A DNA stretch of 34,914 nt, from assembly GCF_000473225.1 (NCBI RefSeq), contig NZ_AXBG01000002.1, forward strand, positions 1-34,914, written 5' to 3'. The notes below the pieces were generated by a model that was not told where the DNA came from, made no database searches, and saw only the letters and a list, made by a program, of their open reading frames with translations. This stretch comes from Sedimentitalea nanhaiensis DSM 24252 (GTDB taxonomy: Bacteria > Pseudomonadota > Alphaproteobacteria > Rhodobacterales > Rhodobacteraceae). Position 1 is the stretch's first letter. Each line of letters begins with the position of its first letter. This document shows, in pieces, positions 1-7,841 of this stretch. The translations under genes were made by a program, and so were the position numbers.

Positions 1-16
1 CGTCGAATGATCTTGG

Positions 17-42
17 CCCCCGTCAGCAGGCGGGGGTCTTTT
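17..42 (+). terminator. Rho-independent terminator of an upstream gene
   Basis: A perfect 6-bp stem CCCCCG/CGGGGG (17-22 and 31-36) encloses an 8-nt loop and is followed by TCTTTT. This is the standard intrinsic terminator layout and probably ends a gene lying to the left of the window. From here to 285 I see no supportable gene; the small frames there have no family resemblance and no convincing ribosome binding site. Confidence 0.75.
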
Positions 43-285
43 GCGTTGCGTTGTGGTGTGATCTTGGGCGAGGAGGGTTTCAGGGTGACCTATCGGCGGG
101 CAACCTGAAGGCCACCCGCCGACAGGCCCGGCGCTTCGCGCGGATGGGCATTTCATGCCCGGACGCAGAGACAGGCAAGCGGTGTTCATGGCGAACAATG
201 CTATTCGTTGCAAATCGTATGCACTGTCACACTGCGGGGGGAAGCAGCCGCTCGCGATGACTAATCGAAAGTCAGCTTCCTTTGA

Positions 286-657
286 TCAGGCGTCGAGTTC
301 GACCACAGGTGAGAAGCCGCCGTAGATCATCCGCATCCCGTCAAACGGCATCGGATTTTTCTCGGGGTTGATCCGCTCGTCGGATTTCGAGGCCTCTTCC
401 ATTTTTGCGCCGCAGGCATCGCGCGTGGCCTTGTCCGGCCATTCGACCCACGAGAACACGACCGTCTCGTCGTCCCTGGCCTGCACGGCCTTCCGGAAAT
501 CGGTTTGCTTACCGTCGCGCACATCGTCGCCCCAGCATTCCCGGACTCGCAGTGCGCCCTGATCCATGAAGAAGCGGTTCGCCCGGTCGGCGTGTTCGGT
601 GAAAGTCTGCTTGTTCGCGGTCGGCACCGCGAGAATGAAGCCGTCGATATAGCTCAT
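286..657 (-). CDS. DUF1428 family protein
   Basis: A protein of 123 residues that starts MSYIDGFILAVP and carries the pattern of the DUF1428 family (small, alpha/beta-barrel-like, unknown biochemical role): a central VVFSWVEWPDKATRDA segment and a C-terminal MPFDGMRMIYGGF segment. Length matches the family. The frame extends further upstream, but the ATG at 657 has a good AGGGAG site just before it, and the upstream extension would run through the operator of the neighbouring tetR, so 657 is the sensible start. It is divergent from the TetR gene and shares its promoter region, so it is probably controlled by that repressor. The function of the family is unknown to me beyond an association with dimeric alpha-beta barrel folds. 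Confidence 0.88.
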   Translation of the reverse strand: MSYIDGFILAVPTANKQTFTEHADRANRFFMDQGALRVRECWGDDVRDGKQTDFRKAVQARDDETVVFSWVEWPDKATRDACGAKMEEASKSDERINPEKNPMPFDGMRMIYGGFSPVVELDA

Positions 658-684
658 GATCTGTCTCCCTAGTTTGTTCTTTAC

Positions 685-708
685 TACATACCGACCGACC
701 GGTATGTA
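685..708. promoter_or_regulatory. TetR operator between DUF1428 gene and tetR
   Basis: A perfect inverted repeat ACATACCG-N6-CGGTATGT (686-693 and 700-707, plus one outer T/A pair) ends at the tetR ATG. Its ACATAC/GTATGT half-sites are the classic form bound by TetR/AcrR-type dimers. It sits in the divergent 50-bp gap, so one bound dimer could repress both directions. The tetR ATG at 708 is embedded in the palindrome edge; a second in-frame ATG at 717 is an alternative start. Confidence 0.8.
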
Positions 709-1370
709 TGTCAACCATGCCAAGACCGACCAAACAATCCCCCGAGCGCGGCGATGCGCGCACCCGCCTTCTGGAAGCGGCCCGCGACGTGATCCGCCAG
801 AAAGGTTTCGCCGCAACGTCCGTTGACGACCTGTGCCAATCGGCCGGGGTCACGAAGGGCGCATTCTTTCACCACTTCAAAACGAAAGATGCCCTTGGTG
901 TCGCAGCCGCGAACTATTGGGCCGAGACGACCAGCGCGCTGTTTGCGGGCGCACCCTATCACAAACCCGACGATCCGCTGGACCGGGTGCTGGCCTATCT
1001 GGATTTCCGCAAGGGGATCATCGGTGGCGAGACCTTTGAATACACCTGCCTCGTCGGCACCATGACGCAGGAGGTGCATGACAGCGCCCCCGCGATCCGG
1101 GACGCCTGCGCTGCCAGCATCTTCGGTCATGCCGCCACACTGGAGGCCGACATCGAAGCGGCCAGAGCGCAGCGAGGGATTGATGCCGAATGGACAGCCG
1201 AGAGCCTTGCCCGCCACACGCAGGCGGTTCTTCAGGGTGGGTTCATTCTCGCCAAGGCCACCGGAGACTCGGACCTCGCCCGCGAGAGTGTTGATCACTT
1301 GATCCGCTATGTGCGGGGCCTGTTCGGTCTTGATGTCGAACCACAAACCTCAACAACAAGGGAGAATTGA
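708..1370 (+). CDS. TetR/AcrR family transcriptional regulator
   Basis: A 220-residue repressor. Residues ~15-65 form the TetR DNA-binding domain (RTRLLEAARDVIRQKGF, then the helix-turn-helix around SVDDLCQSAGVTKGAFFHHF), followed by a helical ligand-binding domain with the usual C-terminal 'LQGGFILAKAT' region. Family members of this type often respond to small electrophiles or hydrophobic compounds, but the ligand cannot be read from sequence. It lies 3 bp before the VOC gene and is probably co-transcribed with the VOC-GFA-DUF6958 set, and it abuts a palindromic operator. Start is ATG 708 or ATG 717. Most likely it is the autoregulated repressor of both the downstream operon and the divergent DUF1428 gene. 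Confidence 0.92.
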   Translation: MSTMPRPTKQSPERGDARTRLLEAARDVIRQKGFAATSVDDLCQSAGVTKGAFFHHFKTKDALGVAAANYWAETTSALFAGAPYHKPDDPLDRVLAYLDFRKGIIGGETFEYTCLVGTMTQEVHDSAPAIRDACAASIFGHAATLEADIEAARAQRGIDAEWTAESLARHTQAVLQGGFILAKATGDSDLARESVDHLIRYVRGLFGLDVEPQTSTTREN

Positions 1371-1373
1371 CCA

Positions 1374-1856
1374 ATGGAACATGCCTCAAAAGTGCGGACC
1401 TGCCTTTGGTTCGAGAAGGGCGGACACGAAGCAGCCCAAGACTACGTGAAGCTCGTGCCGGACAGTCGGATCGAGGCGGTGCGCGAGAACGGCCAGCCGG
1501 ACGATCCTATGATTGTCGAGTTCAACTTGGCCGGTGCGCCGATGATGATCCTGACGGGAGGTCCGCATTACAAGCTGACGCCCGCCGCCTCGATCTCTGT
1601 GCTGACAGAGGATCAGGACGAAACTGATCGGCTCTGGGACGCGCTGACCGCGAAAGGCGGCGAACCGGGGCGCTGCGGATGGGTCGTAGATCGCTTCGGC
1701 GTATCCTGGCAGATCGTGCCAAAGCGGATGCCGGACCTGCTGGCCAGTGACGATCCGGGCGTGGTGGGCCGTGTGAGCGAGGCCATGATGCAGATGGGCA
1801 AGATCGACATCGCCGCCCTCGAAGCCGCCGCCGAGAAGGAGCCAGCGCATGGGTGA
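1374..1856 (+). CDS. VOC-superfamily protein (PhnB / 3-demethylubiquinone methyltransferase-like)
   Basis: A 160-residue member of the vicinal oxygen chelate superfamily, PhnB/'3-dmu-9_3-mt' branch. It begins with the typical CLWFEKGGHEAAQDYVKLVPDS segment, has the central MMILTGGPHYKLTPAASISV strand region and ends with 'GWVVDRFGVSWQIVPKRM', the family's most conserved stretch. These proteins are metal-binding or metal-less beta-alpha-beta-beta-beta folds; despite the name no methyltransferase activity is implied. Start ATG 1374 has AAGGGAG upstream. It overlaps the next gene by 8 bp, so translation is coupled. In context it is a probable detoxification or metabolite-binding gene under TetR control. 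Confidence 0.9.
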   Translation: MEHASKVRTCLWFEKGGHEAAQDYVKLVPDSRIEAVRENGQPDDPMIVEFNLAGAPMMILTGGPHYKLTPAASISVLTEDQDETDRLWDALTAKGGEPGRCGWVVDRFGVSWQIVPKRMPDLLASDDPGVVGRVSEAMMQMGKIDIAALEAAAEKEPAHG

Positions 1857-2385
1857 GACAACACAAATCGGATGCGCCTGCGGTCAGACCCGCCTCGAAG
1901 TCGAGGGCAAGCCAATCGAAAGCGTCGAATGCTGCTGCACCTCTTGCCGCGAAGCGGCGGACCGAATGCAGCGCCTTGAGGGCGCCCCGCAAATCCTCAC
2001 GGATCACAGCACGACTGCCTTCGTCATGTATCGCAAGGACCGCGTGCGTTTTCTGTCCGGCACCGACAACCTGGCCGGGTTCCGCCTGTCCCCCGAAGCC
2101 CCCAGCACGCGGGTGATCGCCACCTGCTGCAACACGCCAGTCTATCTGGAGTTCAAGGGCGGGCATTGGCTGAGTCTTTATGGTGGGCTCTGGCCGGATG
2201 GCACAAGGCCTGCGCCCACGATGCGCACGATGGCCTCCGACCTACCCGAAGGGGCCACGCTGCCGGACGACATTCCCAACGCGAAGAAACAGAGTCTCGG
2301 GTTCTTCGCGAAGCTGTTCGGAGCGTGGGTCGCCATGGGGTTCCGCAACCCGAAGACGCCAACCACGGGAGAGATCAATGTCTGA
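1849..2385 (+). CDS. GFA-fold (CENP-V/GFA domain) zinc-binding protein
   Basis: A 178-residue protein with the glutathione-dependent formaldehyde-activating (GFA) pattern: an N-terminal Cys-X-Cys-Gly (IGCACGQTRLEV), a cysteine cluster CCCTSCR near residues 28-33, and a central TCCNTPVYLEF. These cysteines usually bind structural and catalytic zinc. Many GFA-fold proteins are annotated as formaldehyde-glutathione condensing enzymes, but that reaction is rarely demonstrated, so only the fold is claimed. The gene overlaps both its upstream VOC neighbour (8 bp) and its downstream neighbour (ATGTCTGA, 8 bp), showing a tightly coupled operon. Start ATG 1849 has AAGGAG. The C-terminal 45 residues resemble a membrane-proximal extension seen in some paralogues. 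Confidence 0.85.
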   Translation: MGETTQIGCACGQTRLEVEGKPIESVECCCTSCREAADRMQRLEGAPQILTDHSTTAFVMYRKDRVRFLSGTDNLAGFRLSPEAPSTRVIATCCNTPVYLEFKGGHWLSLYGGLWPDGTRPAPTMRTMASDLPEGATLPDDIPNAKKQSLGFFAKLFGAWVAMGFRNPKTPTTGEINV

Positions 2386-2683
2386 TACGGACGAGAAGAT
2401 CGAAATCGAAAGCATCACATCGCCGAACCACGTCCAGCGGGTGAACAAGGCGAAATTCATCGCCATGCGGGACGCCTTGCTGCCGGTACTGCCGACCGAG
2501 CCTCCCGGCATGAGTGTCGCCGAGGCCAAGGCTGCGCTGCTGCCGAACCTGTCACAGGAGCTGTTTCCGGGCGGCGAGAAGGCCGGATGGTGGCTGAAGG
2601 CAGTGCAGCTCGACCAAGAGGCCAAGGGTGTAATCGAACGCGGCGGCAAGGCGCCGGTGCGGTTGTTCAGGACGGGGCGATAA
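2378..2683 (+). CDS. Small DUF6958-like hypothetical protein
   Basis: A 101-residue protein, MSDTDEKIEIESITSPNH at the start, with a C-terminal motif GGEKAGWWLKAVQLDQEAKGVIER that I associate with the uncharacterised DUF6958 family. The ATG lies inside the end of the GFA gene (8-bp overlap), which fixes the start and indicates translational coupling. The C-terminal half looks like a small winged-helix-like or 'LysM-free' alpha/beta domain, but I cannot assign a function. It is the last gene of the TetR-led operon; its TAA runs directly into an intergenic repeat copy. Confidence 0.75.
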   Translation: MSDTDEKIEIESITSPNHVQRVNKAKFIAMRDALLPVLPTEPPGMSVAEAKAALLPNLSQELFPGGEKAGWWLKAVQLDQEAKGVIERGGKAPVRLFRTGR

Positions 2684-2734
2684 CGGTGGTTTTTGCCCGT
2701 GGCAATAACGGTTGAGTTTTGGCGCATCCCTGCG
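2682..2734. repeat. Intergenic repeat copy R1 (convergent junction)
   Basis: Contains GTTTTTGCC-CGT-GGCAATAAC, an imperfect inverted repeat, followed by GGTTGAGTTTTGGCGCATCC. The same order of motifs recurs near 5621, 13863 and 17180. This copy starts within the stop codon of the DUF6958-like gene and lies between it and the convergent hydrolase gene. Confidence 0.7.
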
Positions 2735-2772
2735 TGGCCCTGTCGTATGGAAAACACCGGTCCTTCAACCTT

Positions 2773-3684
2773 TCAGCGAAGCAGGTTCAGTACGTAGGTG
2801 ACCATATCCGCGAACTGTTCCGGAGCGCGCATCGGTATTCCGTGGTTTGCTCCCGGGACGTTGATCGTCAATGCGTTGTCCAGGCATTCCGACACCCGGT
2901 CTGCCATCATCACTGTGTCGATATGGCTTTCGCTTCCCTCCAAGATCACAGCAGGGGCTGTGATCGCGCCGAGGTCTTCGCAAGTGACTGGCAGCGGTGC
3001 CATCGCGCCATAGGCCGGAATGGTCTTGCTGTTGTCTTGCCAAATCGTGGGCCAGGGCAGGGGTGCGTCCGCTGCCGATCCTTCGGGCATCAGGAACGCG
3101 CCTTCCATGAACCGCATCGCTGCACCATTGAGATCACCCTGCTTCGCGAGGCCCACGGCCGGGGCGAAGACGGTGCGGACCTTCTCCTGCATGGCGCGCT
3201 TCCCGCCCGGCAGTTCCGACAGCAATGGGAAAAGAATGGGCTCGTAGTGGATCGCCGCACCAAATAGTTCGGGTCTGCGCATCACCGCGTGCAGGCCGAT
3301 TTCACCGCCATATGACCAAGTCACCAGGATCGCTGGGGTCCCGTTCCCTACGGTTTCCGTCAAACGGATCAGATCCGAAACATGCGTATCGCGGTTGAAA
3401 TCTTTCGGCAGTCCGATCGGCGCATCACCGGGGCCGAAATGCCGTTGGGTGTAAGAGACCAGTCTACGGTCCGGCACCTTCTCGGCCAGCGCATCAATAA
3501 CCCCGTCCCAGACTCTGAGATCGGACAGGGCTCCGTGAACGAAGATAACCGGCGCGCCCTCCCCCTCGATGCGGACATCGACCGCGCGGCCGTCGATGTC
3601 GAGGGTCTCCGCATGCAGGCATGTCGTGATCAGGGCGAGTCCTGCAGCGGCAAGGCTCCACGCGATATTCGATGTTATGGTCAT
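2773..3684 (-). CDS. Exported alpha/beta-fold hydrolase
   Basis: A 303-residue alpha/beta hydrolase with a signal peptide (MTITSNIAWSLAAAGLALITTCLHA, cleavage likely after CLHA), so it acts in the periplasm or outside. The core begins with PVIFVHGALSDLRVWDGV (oxyanion HG motif); the nucleophile elbow is TWSYGGEIG with the Ser at its centre; the catalytic His is in PGANHGIPM near the C-terminus; the acid is less clear (EGSES region). The frame stays open to 3789, but ATG 3684 has a perfect AGGAGG 6 bases upstream and begins the signal peptide, so it is chosen. It is divergent from the OmpR/TPR regulator, which probably controls it. Substrate unknown; esterase or haloperoxidase-like roles are both possible. 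Confidence 0.9.
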   Translation of the reverse strand: MTITSNIAWSLAAAGLALITTCLHAETLDIDGRAVDVRIEGEGAPVIFVHGALSDLRVWDGVIDALAEKVPDRRLVSYTQRHFGPGDAPIGLPKDFNRDTHVSDLIRLTETVGNGTPAILVTWSYGGEIGLHAVMRRPELFGAAIHYEPILFPLLSELPGGKRAMQEKVRTVFAPAVGLAKQGDLNGAAMRFMEGAFLMPEGSAADAPLPWPTIWQDNSKTIPAYGAMAPLPVTCEDLGAITAPAVILEGSESHIDTVMMADRVSECLDNALTINVPGANHGIPMRAPEQFADMVTYVLNLLR

Positions 3685-3838
3685 GCGATCCTCCTGTGAC
3701 TGGTTATTCGACCGTTCCGCGGAACCGCCTTTCATGTCCTGAAAGTTCGATGAAATCTGCCCGATATCGTCCGACGTTCCCTTCTGCATTCGGCCCCGAC
3801 CGGATTAGGATTGCCGCACGCGCTGAAAAGGGGGCCGC

Positions 3839-5425
3839 ATGGAACCTGATCAGGTCAGGATCGGAGCGTTCAGCTTCGACGTTGCTACGGGTGTAATGTC
3901 AGCCGGGGACGGTCAGTCAGTGGCCCTGCGTCCCCAGACCGCGGCGGTCCTGCGAGACCTTCTGGCGCATCGCGGCGATGTCGTGAGCCGGGAAGAGATC
4001 ATGTCTCGCGTATGGCCGACGACAACCGTGACCGAAGACAGCGTGACCCAATGCATCCGCGAAATCCGTGCGTCCCTCGGCGGGGACGGGCACAGGCTGC
4101 TGAAGACGTTTCCCAAGCGGGGCTACATGCTGGAAACGTCCGACGTCCAGATCGTGGACGACAAGAGAAGGGGCCGTTGGACGTGGCGGGCGCGGATTGC
4201 GCTCACCGGGTTGGCGGCTCTGGCTGTCTTGGCCAGCGTTTTGCTGTGGCCCCGCGCGGCGCATCGGGACGAACGTCCGGTGATCGTCGTCTCCGCGTTT
4301 CTCGATCTCTACGACTCCGAAAAGTGGTCACGGATCGGTCATGGATTGGCGGACGAGCTTTCGGCGGCGCTTGCGCGCAACGACTGGCTCGATGTCCGGC
4401 AGGCCGCGATGTCCGATGTCGACGTGCCCCGGGACGCCTACATGCTTAGCGGCACAATCAGCGCCGCCCCCGAAACGGTGCGCCTGACCGCCCGACTGAC
4501 GGACGGAACCGGGGGGCGGATCGTGTGGTCTGAGGTGTGGGAAGGCCCGGCCGACGAGGTGTTTGCCATGCAAGCCGACCTGCTGGAAAAGGTGGAGGCC
4601 ACAATCTCGCCTGCATGGACGGGTGTGGTCGCCCAAGATACGCTCGGGAAATTGGATGCGTCTCCGGGTAACTTGGGTGCATTCGACCTTTATTTGCGCG
4701 CCATCGAGCAGAAGCACCTGTTCACGCCCGAAGGTCTCGCGCAGTCGCAGGCCTTGCTCGAGCAGGCGTTGGCTCTCGACCCGGAGTACGCGCGCGCATG
4801 GACTGCCCTTGCGGTCGTTCATCTGTTGCAGATGGAGGGCGCACGGACAGTCGAGAGTTTCGAGGATCACCTGTCGCGCCGTATCACCGCGACGGAAAAC
4901 GCCTATCGTTTGTCCCCCAACGATCCGGAAACGCTGGTTCAGGTCACCTTTCTGATGGGTCGTGCTGGGGATCATGCCGCCGCCGAGGCCGCGTTGCGAA
5001 AGGCGGCAAGGCTTGGGCACAACAATCCGGACATTCTGGCACAGGCGGCCTGGGGTGGCGCGCGTCGCGTCCCCGTCGGGGAGGATGCTATCCAGTGGGC
5101 CCTGCGTGCATATGAGCTGAACCCAGCGCCGCCGCCCTGGTACAACGCGGCGCTGGCAACCGCTGCCTTCTATGCAGAGGACTACGACATGGCTGCGGGT
5201 GCCTACGCATTGGCGCCGCCCGTCACGGAAGTCCTCTATCGTCACGCGGCGACAATGGCAGCCCTTGATGACGTGGCATCTGCCGCCACCTTGCTGGAGC
5301 GTGCAAACGCACACCTTCCCGAAGGTCTGAGCATCGCCGACCTGGAGGCCGCGGACGGCGCGACCTATCCGCCCTATGTATCCCGGCTGACCGCATTGCT
5401 CGACAAGATAGACAGCCTCCACTGA
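3839..5425 (+). CDS. Membrane-anchored OmpR-type winged-helix regulator with TPR domain
   Basis: A 528-residue one-component regulator. Residues ~5-100 are an OmpR/PhoB winged helix (RPQTAAVLRDLLAHRGDVVS, VWPTTTVTEDSVTQCIREIR, LLKTFPKRGYML); ~118-138 is a single membrane helix (ALTGLAALAVLASVLLW); after it come an FlgO-like/adenylate-cyclase-associated region and TPR repeats (ALALDPEYARAWTALAVVHLL, AYRLSPNDPETLVQVTFLMG). This CadC-like design senses outside the cytoplasm and binds DNA inside, without a kinase. The divergent exported hydrolase 154 bp away is the natural target. The start ATG follows GGGGG. The topology places the TPR part in the periplasm. Confidence 0.9.
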   Translation: MEPDQVRIGAFSFDVATGVMSAGDGQSVALRPQTAAVLRDLLAHRGDVVSREEIMSRVWPTTTVTEDSVTQCIREIRASLGGDGHRLLKTFPKRGYMLETSDVQIVDDKRRGRWTWRARIALTGLAALAVLASVLLWPRAAHRDERPVIVVSAFLDLYDSEKWSRIGHGLADELSAALARNDWLDVRQAAMSDVDVPRDAYMLSGTISAAPETVRLTARLTDGTGGRIVWSEVWEGPADEVFAMQADLLEKVEATISPAWTGVVAQDTLGKLDASPGNLGAFDLYLRAIEQKHLFTPEGLAQSQALLEQALALDPEYARAWTALAVVHLLQMEGARTVESFEDHLSRRITATENAYRLSPNDPETLVQVTFLMGRAGDHAAAEAALRKAARLGHNNPDILAQAAWGGARRVPVGEDAIQWALRAYELNPAPPPWYNAALATAAFYAEDYDMAAGAYALAPPVTEVLYRHAATMAALDDVASAATLLERANAHLPEGLSIADLEAADGATYPPYVSRLTALLDKIDSLH

Positions 5426-5749
5426 CGGCGGCGACCCCGAGGTTCGGACCAGCGGTCGTCGACTACCGAATCGCAAAGCCCATCGCGCCGCAACTTTCAG
5501 GAACCAGTTCTCAGGCGCGATGCGCGCTCTCTAAGCTTAGCGGTCGGCAGGTGTGCAGCGAATGGCGGGAAGGCACCCGAACACCGGACATAACCCCCCT
5601 GACAAAACCTGTGCGCCAAAAACGGTGGATTCCGCCGGTGGCAAAAACGGATGAGTTTTGCCCGCTGAACGGCGTCAGCAGACCTTCACCGATGAGCTGA
5701 CCATTGTCCGCAGCGCGGGACTTTGCTGCCTTTCACTGCAGACGCCGCC
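5426..5749. repeat. Non-coding gap holding repeat copy R2
   Basis: No gene is seen here. From about 5552 it carries the longest copy of the window's intergenic repeat: GCAGCGAATGGCGG, then CACCGGACATAAC, then GTGCGCCAAAAACGGTGG (5613-5630), CCGGTGGCAAAAACGG (5635-5650), ATGAGTTTTG, and a tail TGTCCGCAGCGCGGGAC (5705-5721) followed by TTTGCTGCCTTTCACTGCA. The first part matches the 17860-17930 region and the tail matches 13951-13967. Confidence 0.6.
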
Positions 5750-6788
5750 TAAAGCGTTTCGGTTTGAACTTGAATCGCGGGGTATTCCCTTGAGACATCA
5801 GATGTGATTCATCTTTTTTTGGGAGGATGGATCATGTCAGCACCTTTGCCAACGGCGCTTCGGACGCGGTTTCAGAGATTGATTGAGGAAGGGTTAAGCG
5901 GTCGTGCGGCGGCGTTGCGTCTGAAGGTGTCACCGGTCACGGGCGCGCGATGGGGACATCAGGTGAGGATCAAGGGCCATGCGGAACCGGCCCGCCAGGG
6001 ACCGCCGCGCGGCAAGGGAAAGCTGGCACCGCACCAGGCCTTCCTTGAGGAACTGGTCGCGCAGGCCCCCGACATCACGCTCTTCGAGTTGCGCGATGCG
6101 CTGACCGATGCCGAGGGCGTGCGGGTGCATCATTCCTCCATCGCCAATCTGCTGTCCCGACTCGGGTTCAAGTATAAAAAAAATTTGCTGGTCGCCACCG
6201 AGCGCCGTCGCGCCAAGGTAAGGCAGCAGCGCGCGGATTGGTTCAGACATCGGCTGCCTGCCATTGCGGGCTTGCCCGAACGCGTTGTCTTCATTGACGA
6301 AACGGCAGTGAAGACCAATCTGACCCATCTGCGCGGCAGGGCGCAGCGGGGTGAACGCCTGACAATGGACGCACCCTTTTGGCAGCTGGGGCACGCAGAC
6401 GCTGATCGCGGGTCTGACCCAGGACGCGCTGATCGCGCCATGGGCCATCAAGGCGCGATGGATGGCCCTGCTTTTGCCGCCTACATCCGTGAAATTCTGG
6501 TCCCCGAGATCGCCCCCGGCACAGTCGTCATCCTCGATAACCTGGCCACGCATCGAAACAAGGAGGCCGCGCAGGCCTTGCGCGACCACGGCTGCTGGTT
6601 CCTCTACCTGCCGCCGTACTCGCCCGATCTGAACCCCATAGAGCAAGCTTACTCAAAGCTGAAAGCACACCTGCGAAGGATCGGCGCCAGAACATTCACC
6701 GAGGTCTTCGGGGCCATCGGATCACTCTGCGATCTCTACGACCCAAAAGAGTGCCGGATATGTCTCAGGTTAATGTCGAAAAGCTTTA
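5750..6788 (+). mobile_element. IS630-family insertion sequence (decayed)
   Basis: The element is bounded by imperfect terminal inverted repeats, TAAAGCGTTTCG at 5750-5761 and CGAAAAGCTTTA at 6777-6788, each starting or ending with the TA dinucleotide used by IS630/Tc1-type elements. It is about 1.04 kb, as usual for the family, and holds one transposase gene with small indels. It is inserted less than 80 bp upstream of the LysR gene that precedes the formate dehydrogenase operon, so it may have replaced or separated that gene's native promoter. Confidence 0.8.
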
Positions 6789-6880
6789 GAGAGGCCCTTG
6801 TAGGCACGACTAGCGTCCATGCCAGTGGTGCCAAATTTACTTCGGACCTGAAAAGTTTTCTCCATGCTCGATCAGCTTGA
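5834..6880 (+). pseudogene. IS630-family transposase, frameshift-damaged
   Basis: An N-terminal helix-turn-helix region (LIEEGLSGRAAALRLKVSP) and an RNase-H-like DDE domain are visible: first Asp in VVFIDETAVKTN, second in VILDNLATHRNK, Glu in LPPYSPDLNPIEQAYSKLKAHLRR. The ATG at 5834 follows GGGAGG. Between about 6378 and 6452 the protein reads out of frame: an extra T in CCCTTTTGG (~6380) and a missing G before GCGCGATGG (~6452) compensate each other, and the shifted frame gives the family sequence GTQTLIAGLTQDALIAPW. Near 6754 about 20 bp seem lost, so the normal stop (TAA 6771-6773 in the other frame) is skipped and the frame runs on to 6880, into the LysR gene. Catalytic residues remain, but I expect it to be inactive. 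Confidence 0.8.
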
Positions 6881-7754
6881 AATGTTCATTGCTCTTGCCA
6901 AGCTGCAGCACTTTGGCAAGGCGGCCGAAGAACTTGGCATCACGCAACCAACCCTGTCGACCCGGATAAAGAACCTCGAGGAACAACTCGGCGTCAAGCT
7001 GGTCTTTCGCGGCTCCAAGTTCGGCGGTCTGACGCCCGAAGGGCAGAGCGCGCTGGTCTGGGCGCGCCGCATAACCGCTGACGCCCGCCAGTTGCGCGAG
7101 GAGATGCGATTCAGCAGGAACGGCCTCACGGGACAGCTGCGCGTCGCGGTCATCCCTACCGCTCTCACATGGGCCGCGCAGCTCTCGGCCAAATTCAGCG
7201 AAAGCAATCCCAACGTGCGCCTGACGCTGCTGTCGCGCACTTCGATCGAGATCCTGTCGATGATAGAGAATCTCGAAGTCGATGCCGGCATCACTTATCT
7301 TGACAACGAGCCGACCGGACGGCTCAGCACCGAGCCGCTCTACCGCGAGAAATACATGCTGATTTGCAGCGAAAGTTCGGCCTTTGCATGCCGCGATTCA
7401 GTCGGTTGGGACGAGTTGGGCAGCGAGCGGCTGGCTCTGTTGACTCCCGAAAACCAGAACCGGCGCATCATCAATGGCCATTTCCGGGACGCGGGCGTCA
7501 CGCCCGATGCATGGATCGAATCGGATTCGGCCGTGGTTCTGGTGGCCAATGTCGAACAGGGCGACTGGCTGACGATCCTGCCTGCCGATATCGCCCGCTT
7601 TCTCAGCCAGGGCAAGGCACTGCGCCTGGTGCCGCTGTCCGGCAATATCCGCCACCCCACCGTTGGCCTCGTCGCGCCCTACCGCGAGCCGCACACACCT
7701 ACATTGCAGGCACTTCTGAAGCAGGCTGCAAGGCTTTCGGAAGGTTTTGATTGA
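6864..7754 (+). CDS. LysR-family regulator of the formate dehydrogenase operon
   Basis: A 296-residue LysR-type regulator: winged HTH at residues 1-60 (FIALAKLQHFGKAAEELGITQPTLSTRIK), linker helix, and a periplasmic-binding-like effector domain (GQLRVAVIPTALTW onwards). It lies immediately upstream of fdsG and in the same orientation, as the fds LysR regulator (fdsR) does in other proteobacteria, so control of formate dehydrogenase synthesis by formate is likely. Its ATG lies inside the read-through end of the IS630 transposase frame and its ribosome binding site is weak, suggesting that its expression has been altered by the insertion. Two palindromes lie between it and fdsG. Confidence 0.88.
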   Translation: MLDQLEMFIALAKLQHFGKAAEELGITQPTLSTRIKNLEEQLGVKLVFRGSKFGGLTPEGQSALVWARRITADARQLREEMRFSRNGLTGQLRVAVIPTALTWAAQLSAKFSESNPNVRLTLLSRTSIEILSMIENLEVDAGITYLDNEPTGRLSTEPLYREKYMLICSESSAFACRDSVGWDELGSERLALLTPENQNRRIINGHFRDAGVTPDAWIESDSAVVLVANVEQGDWLTILPADIARFLSQGKALRLVPLSGNIRHPTVGLVAPYREPHTPTLQALLKQAARLSEGFD

Positions 7755-7764
7755 TTTTATCAAT
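7750..7764. promoter_or_regulatory. Palindrome overlapping the LysR stop codon, upstream of fdsG
   Basis: Perfect inverted repeat ATTGAT-TTT-ATCAAT. Its T-N11-A geometry with AT-rich arms is what LysR-type proteins bind, and it lies 4 bp before the -35 of the fds promoter, the usual place for an activator recognition site. Confidence 0.6.
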
Positions 7765-7767
7765 CGG

Positions 7768-7797
7768 TTGACGGTATTGTGTTATTGATAATACAAT
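7768..7797 (+). promoter_or_regulatory. Predicted sigma-70 promoter of the fds operon
   Basis: TTGACG (7768-7773), an 18-bp spacer and TACAAT (7792-7797) form a good housekeeping promoter about 45 bp before the fdsG start. The spacer and -10 lie inside a second palindrome. Confidence 0.6.
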
Positions 7798-7798
7798 A
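7775..7798. promoter_or_regulatory. 24-bp palindrome over the fds -10 region
   Basis: TATTGTGTTAT-TG-ATAATACAATA is an inverted repeat with a single mismatch between 11-bp arms. Covering the -10 box, it would fit a LysR activation-binding site or an independent repressor operator. Confidence 0.55.
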
Positions 7799-7841
7799 GA
7801 GCGGCAGCTACCCTTGCGGCAACATAGCCAAAAGGTGAGCC

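Noticed and set aside
51-260. A short plus-strand frame near the left edge
   Set aside because: No family match, poor start context, and it begins just after a terminator without a visible promoter.
4328-5476. A 382-residue minus-strand frame
   Set aside because: Antisense to the TPR part of the OmpR-type regulator, no domain, no ribosome site.
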